Position numbers and translations under genes: made by a program. The notes below the pieces were generated by a model that saw only the letters and a program-made list of their open reading frames with translations, had not been told where the DNA came from and ran no database searches. 40,177 nucleotides of DNA from Gracilimonas tropica DSM 19535 (GTDB lineage Bacteria; Bacteroidota; Rhodothermia; Balneolales; Balneolaceae). Below, in pieces: positions 16,560 through 24,052 of the stretch (positions are counted from its first letter, which is position 1; the number at the start of each line of letters is the position of its first letter). The stretch is from positions 53,727 to 93,903 of the forward strand of contig NZ_AQXG01000011.1 in NCBI RefSeq assembly GCF_000375425.1. Direction: 5' to 3'.

Positions 16560-16805
16560 TCAGCATGCAGTTGTATTAGAAAACTGACCTGTTCCACAAC
16601 TTGAACAACAATAGCCTGAAACATATTGGCCTTCATCATTTTCATATGAACTGAAATAGGCTGATTGAATACTATCAACAGATTGAGTACTACAAGCTGA
16701 ATAACCAGCAAATGATCCATCTGCATTTCTCCATGCCACTCGGCAACCATCACCTGCCTTTATGTTTTTCATTTCACTTCTACTAAGTAATTGTAATGCT
16801 TCCAT
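16560..16805 (-). CDS. Cys-rich peptide with double-glycine-type leader
   Basis: An 81-residue protein with the build of an exported peptide precursor. The N-terminus LLSRSEMKNIKAG fits the leader pattern LSxxEMxxIxGG (here AG at the cleavage site), the substrate signal of C39 peptidases. Cleavage after residue 18 would free a 63-residue core, starting DGCRVAWRN, with six cysteines (C21, C38, C66, C67, C70, C81) and the dense knot GYCCSSCG. The core is rich in Ser, Gly, Tyr and Asn and has no hydrophobic helix. C39-type exporter remnants lie on both sides, and a propeller lipoprotein gene follows. No modification enzyme is present, so disulfide bonding is the most likely processing. No strong SD. 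I do not recognise the family. Confidence 0.72.
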   Translation of the reverse strand: MEALQLLSRSEMKNIKAGDGCRVAWRNADGSFAGYSACSTQSVDSIQSAYFSSYENDEGQYVSGYCCSSCGTGQFSNTTAC

Positions 16806-16839
16806 ATTATTTTCTCATTTATTTGAAATTAAACCCGTT

Positions 16840-17079
16840 TCATCCAGCTTTTACCAAATCGGGTACAGGTTTTTGACCCCGGTTTTTCAATACCGCTCTT
16901 TGTTGAACAAGCTCCCTCAATAAAACCAATTTATTTTTCCTACGCTGGAAATTTCCCCTGAAGTTTTCCCTGAATTTTCTTGTGAATTTTTCCCTGAAAT
17001 TATCCCTGAAATTATCCCTGAATAATTTTCGGCTATGTAGTTTGGTCACAGTATTCAAACAAGTATGGATACAGGCCAA
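16840..17079 (-). CDS. Doubtful basic repeat-containing frame
   Basis: A 79-codon ATG frame starting in the decayed tail of the C39 remnant. Its middle (FRDNFRDNFREKF ... FRENFRGNF) is simply a 12-bp DNA tandem repeat read as a four-residue repeat. The ending is RRKNKLVLLRELVQQRAVLKN. No signal peptide, no family resemblance and no SD are seen. It is most likely non-coding DNA between the C39 remnant and the peptide gene, listed because the frame is open across the repeat. Confidence 0.2.
   Translation of the reverse strand: MACIHTCLNTVTKLHSRKLFRDNFRDNFREKFTRKFRENFRGNFQRRKNKLVLLRELVQQRAVLKNRGQKPVPDLVKAG
16951..17022 (-). repeat. 12-bp tandem repeat, six copies
   Basis: Read on the minus strand, six 12-base units of the form TTCAGGGATAAT lie head to tail. 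Two are identical, three have one to four changes, and one (TTCACAAGAAAA) is more diverged. The last unit continues as TTCAGGGGAAATTTCC; nearly the same 16 bases (one difference) occur at the break of the truncated C39 gene near 15170-15186. Confidence 0.75.
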
Positions 17080-17445
17080 ACTCTATCGCTTTTAGTTTTA
17101 TATACCACCACAAAATGAACCTGTCCCAAAAGACAATACAGGAAGTGAAGCTTGCTCCTTTAATTGCTCCCAGCTCAGTTTTGCCCCTACCGTACGGAAG
17201 CCAATATTTTCTGCCGCTTCACTAATTCCTAATAGCGAAACGCCCTCTCGGTTAATTCCCGAACTTTTCCTCAGCTTTTCTAAGGAATATTTTTTACCGT
17301 GGTGCTTGGCCACCATACGCAGGCAAGTGGGGCCGTAATCTTTTTCTATTATGTATAAATAATTCTCTTTTATTCTCATTACAAACCACTGGTTTGTAAT
17401 GTATAAAGAAACTTCGGATTCCGGGAAGTTGAAAATAGCTGACAA
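17076..17445 (-). pseudogene. Decayed C39 peptidase domain of a peptide exporter (unit A)
   Basis: A 115-codon frame resembles the N-terminal C39 domain of bacteriocin-type ABC exporters: DYGPTCLRMVAKHHG, YSLEKLRKSSGINREGVSLLGISEAAE and GAKLSWEQLKEQ. The catalytic Cys is Tyr (TAC at 17337-17335 where the other copy has TGC). After KEQASLP the frame breaks. CIVFWD appears one frame away, and HFVVVYKTKSDRVW, which contains the family's catalytic His region, in a third frame (17117-17076), so two single-base losses are implied. Nothing of the membrane or ATPase domains follows. Residues before about 33 do not match the family, so the 5' end was also replaced. Confidence 0.85.
17377..17401. repeat. 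25-bp palindrome
   Basis: CATTACAAACCA, one central C, then TGGTTTGTAATG: perfect 12-base arms. It sits at the 5' edge of the C39 remnant, exactly where homology to the exporter family begins. It could be an operator for the island or a simple hairpin; nothing in the sequence decides. Confidence 0.6.
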
Positions 17446-17631
17446 AACTTATTTTGAGGCTGAGCCTGACTTTGTCGGCAGGCAGGCCTCAATTGGGCAT
17501 TCCGCAGCGGAGCTACTGAGCGAGTCTTAAGATATCTGTAACCAAGCACAGAGCACAAATCCCATACTTCCCACTATGCAGCAAAGAAAAATTTCACTAT
17601 GTTAAGCGCGAATTAGCACTCAACATCAGCC

Positions 17632-18393
17632 GTGGAAGTTTTAGGAATCGACATTGGGAGTTATGGCATCAAAGGGGCCATCGTAGATACGGAAAAGGGG
17701 GAGATCGTCTCCAAAAAACGCACTACCGATAAAATTGAGGATACCCGCCCCCATAAGCTGATCTCCAAATTGCATAAAGTCGTGAAGAAGTTTGATTGGG
17801 ACGGGCCGATCGGATGCGCTTTTCCAGCGGCCACCAGCAAGGGCGTGGTGCTCTCTACTACGCGCATGGATCAGGGCTGGGTGGATGCCGATGCCGATCA
17901 TCTTTTTTCTGAGATCACCGGTTGTAAAGTAAGCGTGATCAATGACACGGATGCCACCGGACTTGCTGAAATGACCTTTGGCGCCGGAAAGGAACAACGG
18001 GGGACGGTCATAGTGCTTACCGTTGGAACCGGGATTGGGTCTTCTCTTTTTATTGATGGCATTCTGGTTCCCAACACCGAACTCGGACAAATTGAGATCA
18101 AAGGAATTTCAGTAGAGCAGCGAGCATCGAACCGGGCCAGAAAGGAAGAGGGCATCCGCAAAAAAACCTGGGGCAAACGACTGCAATTGGTCCTGGAACA
18201 TTATGAGAAATTATTCCATCCCGATCTTTTTATTCTTGGCGGACAACTTTCCAAAAAGGCCGACAAGACCTTCCCATACATCAAGATCAAAACAAAATTT
18301 AAGGCAGCCAGTTTACTGAATAACGCCAGCATTGTAGGCGCAGCTTATTATGCGGCTTCGGTTCAGCTTAAAAATAAAGAGTTTTACCGGTAG
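17632..18393 (+). CDS. ROK-type sugar kinase, polyphosphate glucokinase-like
   Basis: Phosphorylates glucose, probably with polyphosphate and/or ATP, in the cytoplasm. The ASKHA phosphate-1 motif is LGIDIGSYGIKGAIVD (4-19). The catalytic region is NDTDATGLAEMTFGAG, followed by TVGTGIGSSLF and NTELGQIE, the place of the glucose-binding E-x-G in PpgK relatives, and ILGGQLSKKADK. The length, 253 residues, matches PpgK rather than the longer NagC/Mlc or XylR proteins, and there is no DNA-binding domain. The start is GTG at 17632, because an in-frame TAG lies 16 bases upstream and no ATG is available. It stands alone, with no terminator recognised downstream. Confidence 0.8.
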   Translation: MEVLGIDIGSYGIKGAIVDTEKGEIVSKKRTTDKIEDTRPHKLISKLHKVVKKFDWDGPIGCAFPAATSKGVVLSTTRMDQGWVDADADHLFSEITGCKVSVINDTDATGLAEMTFGAGKEQRGTVIVLTVGTGIGSSLFIDGILVPNTELGQIEIKGISVEQRASNRARKEEGIRKKTWGKRLQLVLEHYEKLFHPDLFILGGQLSKKADKTFPYIKIKTKFKAASLLNNASIVGAAYYAASVQLKNKEFYR

Positions 18394-18579
18394 TATTTTC
18401 AACATTAAACTAACCTGGCACTCTTAAGTCACCGCTCGTAAAACAAATAAATTTTCACATCGAGTTTTAAGCCTAGCTTATGACTCAAGAGATCTCGGGT
18501 TTTATCGATAGGACTACTGAAACTTCTTTTTAAATCCCTTCAGGATTATGGGGCTTTTTGGGGCTAATTCAACTTCAGT

Positions 18580-18957
18580 TCACTCAAAGGAATGCAGTGC
18601 AATACGGTTTCCTTCAGTGTCAGTGATGACGGCCATGTAGCCATTGTCTTCACTGATCAATCTTTTGGCAATGGAGACGGTACCGCCGGCATCTTCCACG
18701 CGATCTAATATGATCTGTAAATCAGGATTGGCATTTAAATAGATAAGAGGCCCGTGGGTTTGGCTGGGTTTATACCATTCATCATTTTTGATGATGGTTC
18801 CGCCAACTCCATCCTGGTCTGCCGGAAACATCGCCATTTGGAGCCCGTCTCCAATATCCAAAGGCTGCATTTTTAAGTCGAAGATCTGCTCGTAGAACTT
18901 TTGAGCTCGTTTTATATCCGTTGCGGGAATTTCAAACCAGTTGATCGCATTTTTCAT
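18580..18957 (-). CDS. VOC (glyoxalase/dioxygenase-fold) family protein
   Basis: Small vicinal-oxygen-chelate protein of 125 residues. It has the typical start AINWFEIPATDIKRAQKFYEQIF and a second half-module beginning GPLIYLNANPDLQIILDRVEDAGG, ending with DTEGNRIALHS. These proteins bind a metal between paired beta-alpha-beta-beta-beta units and serve in glyoxalase, antibiotic-binding or unknown roles; this subgroup (YybH/CatE-like small proteins) is usually uncharacterised. It is divergent from nothing and 74 bases downstream of the MarR gene on the same strand, so the regulator and VOC protein may form one unit. Confidence 0.82.
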   Translation of the reverse strand: MKNAINWFEIPATDIKRAQKFYEQIFDLKMQPLDIGDGLQMAMFPADQDGVGGTIIKNDEWYKPSQTHGPLIYLNANPDLQIILDRVEDAGGTVSIAKRLISEDNGYMAVITDTEGNRIALHSFE

Positions 18958-19031
18958 ATACCCTCCGATAATTATTATGAAAACGGATGTTAGGTGTACG
19001 GCGATCTATAGTCAAGCATATAATTTACCCG

Positions 19032-19478
19032 TCAAGCACGTACTTTTTCGAGTAGTTCATTTAACTGAGACGCTTCTTCTTCGTTTAATATTGCAAAACG
19101 CCCATCCAGTTTATGCAGGTGATCATCGACCTGAGCCAGCAGGCGAAGTCCTTCATATTTTATAAAAACCTGGACGAGCCGACCGTCTTTGGGATCCTGT
19201 CGCTTACGAACCAGTTCTTTCTCAATCAACCGGTCCACCAACCGGGAAGTGTCGGATCTTTTGTCCATCATTTGAGCTTGAATCTGCTTGGTGGACATCG
19301 GTTCGTTATTGGCTGCTTTCAGAATTCGAAGAATGGCCAATTGTTTTTGGGTGATGCCGAATTCATCCAAAAATGCTTTAATTTGGGTTCGCATCCATAC
19401 TTCAGTTTCAAAGATATTGTTACGCAATTCCTGCCAAACCGAAACATCGGTTTGAGTAGTGGTGGTAGATGTGCTCAT
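19032..19478 (-). CDS. MarR family transcriptional regulator
   Basis: Winged-helix dimeric regulator of 148 residues. The DNA-binding core is ITQKQLAILRILKAANNEPMSTKQIQAQM followed by the recognition helix SDTSRLVDRLIEKELVRKRQ and the wing DPKDGRLVQVFI. Flanking helices form the dimer interface. Likely targets are its own promoter, the VOC gene behind it or the divergent S9 peptidase gene. I could not pick a convincing palindromic operator in the 239-base gap upstream. The Thr-rich N-terminus (MSTSTTTTQ) is probably disordered. Confidence 0.88.
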   Translation of the reverse strand: MSTSTTTTQTDVSVWQELRNNIFETEVWMRTQIKAFLDEFGITQKQLAILRILKAANNEPMSTKQIQAQMMDKRSDTSRLVDRLIEKELVRKRQDPKDGRLVQVFIKYEGLRLLAQVDDHLHKLDGRFAILNEEEASQLNELLEKVRA

Positions 19479-19717
19479 GTTCCCTAAATGTAGATGATTG
19501 AATTGCCCCTAAATATAATGTGCAAACATCAACGTTACAACGGTAAAATAAAGAAGGTTTATCAAAGCTTGTAATAGCCCTTCTAAGGTTAAACATTGCA
19601 CCAATATCACTGCATCTTCATCGTTTATTCACGCGAATTACTCATCATGATATTTTAGGTTCTATTGGCCTAATGGCTATATTCCAAAAAACTTCAATCA
19701 ACTAAACCGGAGAAAAT

Positions 19718-21760
19718 ATGATACGTTCTATAGGACAAAAGTCAGCCTTTTATCTGGTGCTTGTTCTTGGTTTGGGACTACTTTTCGGGCCGTCAGCTTT
19801 GGCCCAGAATGGTCTCACTCTTGAGCAAGTAGCCAAAATTCAAAGTGTAACGAATGTATATCTGTCACCGGATGGAAATACCGCACTGTACACCCTTTCC
19901 GTCCCTGCCGACCCCTTTGAAAAGAATGAACCGGCAAGTACACACCTGTATGCCCTTGATATAGAATCGGGAGAATCCAAAGCCCTGGTTACCGATATGA
20001 GTGTAAGCGGGATCAGCTTTCGCCCATCCTATAATTCCATAACATATCTTGCAAAGAAAGAAGGAGATGAAACCCGTTCTTTATATGAGACGGATCCTGA
20101 AAGCGGAGAGTCCTCCAAATTGTTTGCTTTTGAAACCAACATATCCGGCTACGACTGGGCCAGTGATGGCAATCATATTGCATTCAGAGCATCCGAACCC
20201 AAGAAAGAGAAAGAATCGCCATTACCTTACAGTCCCGAGATCTACGAAGAGAACCTTACTGATACCTGGGGATACATCCAAAACGTAGCGATGGAAGGAC
20301 ATATGCCGCATCGCATTCCGGTAGAAGGAACGGTATATGATATCAGGTGGAGTCCGGATCAAACCAAACTGGCAGTGGCAGTTGCACCTACCCCTCTGGT
20401 TGATGATTTTTATATGAGCCAGAAAGTGCTCATCGTGGATCACGAAAGCCGTGAGATTGTCGCAGAAGTCGATCATGAAGGAAAACTCGGACAAATTACA
20501 TGGAGCCCTGACAACAAGAAACTTGCCCTGATCGCGGCTGCCACCATCAACGACCCCATCGCAGGCCGGGTTAAAATTGCGGATGCAGAAACCGGAAACA
20601 CCACTTTGCTCAACGAAGACTTTAAAGGGAGCTTTGACCAGATTGAGTGGGCGGGACCAAACACTCTGCATTACCTGGCCAGTAAAGGAACCTGGTCAGA
20701 GTTTGGAAGCCTAAATGCCGAAACCGGAGCTATGGAAATTTTCATACCAACCGGAGGAACTATTTTAAACAGTTTTGCCCACGGAGCCAATGGCATTCAT
20801 GTTTTTGAAGGGAATTCCCCAAATCATCCCAGCGAATTATTTGTATCACAGGGAGATTTCGAACTTGAGCGAATGACCAACAGTAATCCCTGGCTTGAAG
20901 AGGTAGAAATGGGCCGGCAGCAAGTGATTACATACGAAGCCAGAGATGGAATGGAAGTGGAAGGAATCCTGATCTACCCACTGAACTACGAAGAAGGCAC
21001 CCGGTATCCGGTGATCACAATCGTGCACGGCGGACCGGAATCACACTATAATAACGGCTGGCTCACGGGTTACTCTGATGCCGGACAAGTGGGGGCAGCC
21101 CAGGGTTACGCTGTTTTCTACCCCAACTATCGTGGAAGTACGGGGCGTGGATTGGAATTTGCCATGAGCAGTCAGGGTGACCTGGCGGGAGCCGAATTTG
21201 ATGACATCGTAGATGGCGTAGATCACCTCATTGAAAACGGAATAGCTGATGCAGATAAAATCGGTGTAACCGGCGGTTCATATGGAGGCTATGCCACTGC
21301 CTGGATGAGCACCAAATACAGTGATCGTTTTGCTGCCGGTGTGATGTTTGTAGGAATCAGCAACAACCTATCCAAGTGGGGAACCAGTGATATTCCCGAG
21401 GAACTGTATTACGTACATGCCCGAAAACGCATCTGGGAAGATTACCAGGGATATTTAGAACGAAGCCCTATTTATCATGTGGATAATGCCAAAACACCAC
21501 TGCTCATTATGCATGGGAAAGAGGATACCCGCGTAGATCCCGGTCAGTCTTATGAGCTATATCGTCATATCAAAACCCGGACGGATACGCCTGTCAGACT
21601 GGTGCTTTATCCTGGAGAAGGGCATGGAAACCGAAGTTCCACCGCGCGCTACGATTACAGCCTGCGTTCAATGCGATGGTTCAATCAGTATCTGAAAGGT
21701 GAAAACCAAGAACGCCCCGATACCGAACTTGAAATACCGGAGATGAGTATCGAAAATTAA
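19718..21760 (+). CDS. Secreted S9 family peptidase (prolyl oligopeptidase / acylaminoacyl-peptidase type)
   Basis: Exported serine peptidase that trims oligopeptides. A signal peptide (AFYLVLVLGLGLLFGPSALAQ) is followed by an N-terminal beta-propeller of WD40/DPP-like blades (VYLSPDGNTALYTLS, YDIRWSPDQTKLAVAV, GQITWSPDNKKLALIA). The C-terminal alpha/beta hydrolase has oxyanion region VHGGPESHY, nucleophile Ser521 in GGSYGGY, Asp603 in KEDTRVDP and His636 in GEGHG. The length, 680 residues, is normal. GGAG precedes the ATG by seven bases. It is monocistronic, with its own terminator 21 bases after the stop, and divergent from the MarR gene, which may regulate it. Confidence 0.93.
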   Translation: MIRSIGQKSAFYLVLVLGLGLLFGPSALAQNGLTLEQVAKIQSVTNVYLSPDGNTALYTLSVPADPFEKNEPASTHLYALDIESGESKALVTDMSVSGISFRPSYNSITYLAKKEGDETRSLYETDPESGESSKLFAFETNISGYDWASDGNHIAFRASEPKKEKESPLPYSPEIYEENLTDTWGYIQNVAMEGHMPHRIPVEGTVYDIRWSPDQTKLAVAVAPTPLVDDFYMSQKVLIVDHESREIVAEVDHEGKLGQITWSPDNKKLALIAAATINDPIAGRVKIADAETGNTTLLNEDFKGSFDQIEWAGPNTLHYLASKGTWSEFGSLNAETGAMEIFIPTGGTILNSFAHGANGIHVFEGNSPNHPSELFVSQGDFELERMTNSNPWLEEVEMGRQQVITYEARDGMEVEGILIYPLNYEEGTRYPVITIVHGGPESHYNNGWLTGYSDAGQVGAAQGYAVFYPNYRGSTGRGLEFAMSSQGDLAGAEFDDIVDGVDHLIENGIADADKIGVTGGSYGGYATAWMSTKYSDRFAAGVMFVGISNNLSKWGTSDIPEELYYVHARKRIWEDYQGYLERSPIYHVDNAKTPLLIMHGKEDTRVDPGQSYELYRHIKTRTDTPVRLVLYPGEGHGNRSSTARYDYSLRSMRWFNQYLKGENQERPDTELEIPEMSIEN

Positions 21761-21781
21761 CAATCCCTTTTCATCAAGAAG

Positions 21782-21814
21782 ACCTGACTGTAATTTTTGC
21801 AGTCAGGTTTTTTT
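21782..21814 (+). terminator. Rho-independent terminator of the S9 peptidase gene
   Basis: A perfect 9-base-pair stem (ACCTGACTG at 21782-21790, CAGTCAGGT at 21800-21808) is followed by a run of T, 21 bases after the stop. Confidence 0.92.
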
Positions 21815-21958
21815 ATGGATTTAAAAATCTCATAAACTCAATATTCCGTTTTCTCACAAGACAGGATAGGGCTCAACATCACAACAAAAAGTAGCGAGAT
21901 GAAATTGAACTGAATGATTGGATCTTCAACTCATTTAAAAAACGACTAACAAAGTTTA

Positions 21959-23290
21959 TTATCTCGAGGAAAGCCAATTTTCGGGATTCAGATTCTCATT
22001 TCCTCTTCGCACTAAAAAGAATACCACTTCCCCAAGTTCAGACTGACTGGTTCCCGACAACCCAAGCTGTTCTCCTTCCTCCAGAACGGACCCCACTTCA
22101 ACATCAATCCGGCTTAGGTTTCCATATGCTGTGTAGTACGAACCATGCTTCATAAACACGACATCACCGTAACCCGGAAGAGGTTGTATCCGGAATACAT
22201 ATCCGGGTGAGACAGCTTTCACCGGCGATTGTGGTTCAGCTACAATATCGATACCGGGGTGCTCGGTAACCGTACCATATAAGGGGTTACGAACCCGTCC
22301 GAATTGTTTTGCGATGGTAGTACTGTTCACCGGCCAGATCAAATCCCCTTTAGCCTGCCCAAAAAGTTGCTCATGAGCCATCAGAACCTCATCACTTACA
22401 AAACTTGCCCGCGTGATGGGTTTGGAATATTTGGCCACTTCCTCACTTCTTCGCTGGGCATCGGCTATGTTTCGGGCTTCAGCTAACCTTTGTTTACGGA
22501 TCTTATCTGCCTCCAATACGGACTCTTCCTCTTCGATCCACCGATCAAGTACGTTCTCTAAATTCTCCTTTTCTTCCCGTGTTTTACGAAGTTCTGCGAG
22601 CCATGTACTTCTTTCTTGTTTAATCTGTTCTACCGTACGTTCCTGCTGCTGCCGCTGTTGTCCCAGTTCTTCTTTTTCATCTCTGATCTCACCAATTACC
22701 TGCCGGTTCTTCTCATAACTATCCTGAAGGTTGACTTTTACCTGATCCAGCTCTCTTCGGTTCTCCCGGATAGTTTCTGCCTGTTTTGCCCGCTGTTCTT
22801 CAAATCGTTTCAAATAATTGGCACGCACCAGCATTTGATTTATGGAATTGGAAGTAAGCAGTAGTTCCAGGTTTCCCGTTCGGCTATTCTTGTAGGCGTA
22901 AAGCATGATCTCCTTATAATTCTCGATCAGGTGCTCCAGCTCGTCCTCGCGCAGTTCGATCTCTTTTTCGGTGAGCTGGATCTCAGCCTCGATCTGCTTT
23001 TGCTCCTGTTGCAAGTTTTGGATCTTATCATCCTGAAGGGCAATCAGGTTATTCAGCGACTGAAATTGCTCGAATGATTTGTCATATCGTTCTTCAGCCT
23101 GACTAATGCGTTGCTGGTAATTCTTAATGCGGGCTTCCAGCACATTTATCTCAGCCCGGGTATTTTCCTGCCTTTTCAACAGTTGCTCTCTTTTCTCTTC
23201 GTAGGTAAGGTTTTGAGCCCATACATTGGAGCTTAAAATCAGAGCTGTTATAATTATAAAACCTGTTTTTAGAAAAAAGCTGTTCTTCAT
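21959..23290 (-). CDS. EnvC-like coiled-coil protein with degenerate M23 domain
   Basis: Probable periplasmic activator of cell-wall amidases rather than a hydrolase. A signal peptide (FIIITALILSSNVWA) precedes a long coiled coil at about residues 30-290, rich in E, Q, K and R, and an M23/LytM domain in the last 100 residues. Of the zinc ligands, HPGID keeps His344 and Asp348, but the usual YAHL reads YGNL and the usual HLHFEIR reads VVFFLVR, so both late histidines are gone. E. coli EnvC is degenerate in the same places and activates AmiA/AmiB. The start overlaps the DUF4292 gene by four bases. TPR - DUF4292 - M23 is a recurring order in Bacteroidota. Confidence 0.88.
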   Translation of the reverse strand: MKNSFFLKTGFIIITALILSSNVWAQNLTYEEKREQLLKRQENTRAEINVLEARIKNYQQRISQAEERYDKSFEQFQSLNNLIALQDDKIQNLQQEQKQIEAEIQLTEKEIELREDELEHLIENYKEIMLYAYKNSRTGNLELLLTSNSINQMLVRANYLKRFEEQRAKQAETIRENRRELDQVKVNLQDSYEKNRQVIGEIRDEKEELGQQRQQQERTVEQIKQERSTWLAELRKTREEKENLENVLDRWIEEEESVLEADKIRKQRLAEARNIADAQRRSEEVAKYSKPITRASFVSDEVLMAHEQLFGQAKGDLIWPVNSTTIAKQFGRVRNPLYGTVTEHPGIDIVAEPQSPVKAVSPGYVFRIQPLPGYGDVVFMKHGSYYTAYGNLSRIDVEVGSVLEEGEQLGLSGTSQSELGEVVFFLVRRGNENLNPENWLSSR

Positions 23291-24048
23291 ATCCGCTGAA
23301 TTTTGATGTTATCAGGCAAGTCGATCTCCAGATTTAGCTTAGAGGGATTTACCTCAAGGCTGCGAATCAAAAACACGACCCTGGAATCTCCATCTGAGCT
23401 GAATATCGTAATTTTGCGGGGTAAAGTGAATCCTTCCAACACCCCATATCCTTCGTAGATGATCCTGGAATAGGGCGCTCTGCCCTTTATGGGTTGTTCT
23501 ACACGCTGAACCGTCCTGTTTTCAGGATCCACATACACTTGCGCGCCATTTTTTAAACGGAGCTGAATGGAATTATTGCTTTCCAGGATCGCGCCGACCT
23601 GTTCTGCTTCCACTTTAAAATTCAACAGATCCAGAATGTTGATGGAAGCAAGCTCATTCAGGCTGGTGATACGTCCGTCGTAGATCGAAACTTTTTGTGC
23701 TGTTTTATCCAACCGATCATAGATCAAAATAGAGTCAGCTTCAACTAACATTTGACCTCCCTCTATCCCAATTCGGTTTTGTATGGTCAGCAGACTTAGT
23801 GTTCGATCGGCTTCAAAATCGATGGTAACACGGTCGCTGTTGCCCGGCTCACTTACCAGGGCACGGCCTTTACCGGATACCCCCCTCAAGGTATTCTCAT
23901 AGTTTGGGATCGAAGCAGCTACCTCTGCTTTGGACAAGTCACTTTTACGAAAATCTCCTTCCACCACAGACTTTGATGTGCTGCACGCGGAGAGAATGGC
24001 AACCGAAAGAAAGAGCATCAATAAAGAAAAGCGAGAGATAGAATTCAC
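23287..24048 (-). CDS. DUF4292 lipoprotein (LolA/LolB-like fold)
   Basis: Lipoprotein with lipobox ILSAC (Cys22). The mature part has the DUF4292 pattern: ENTLRGVSGKGRALVSEPGNSDRVTIDFEADRTLSL as long antiparallel strands, GGQMLVEADSILIYDRLDKTA, a helix LASINILDLLNF, and the closing strands IIYEGYGVLEGFTLPRKITI ... LNLEIDLPDNI. Proteins of this family resemble LolA/LolB lipid carriers and are thought to act in envelope assembly, but no biochemical role is established to my knowledge. The gene starts four bases from the TPR gene stop and overlaps the EnvC-like gene, so all three are co-transcribed. Confidence 0.87.
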   Translation of the reverse strand: MNSISRFSLLMLFLSVAILSACSTSKSVVEGDFRKSDLSKAEVAASIPNYENTLRGVSGKGRALVSEPGNSDRVTIDFEADRTLSLLTIQNRIGIEGGQMLVEADSILIYDRLDKTAQKVSIYDGRITSLNELASINILDLLNFKVEAEQVGAILESNNSIQLRLKNGAQVYVDPENRTVQRVEQPIKGRAPYSRIIYEGYGVLEGFTLPRKITIFSSDGDSRVVFLIRSLEVNPSKLNLEIDLPDNIKIQRI

Positions 24049-24052
24049 AATA

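Noticed and set aside
17446-17631. GC-rich imperfect hairpin upstream of the ROK gene (TGAGGC ... GCCTCA)
   Set aside because: Stem has bulges and no T run; not convincing as terminator or riboswitch.
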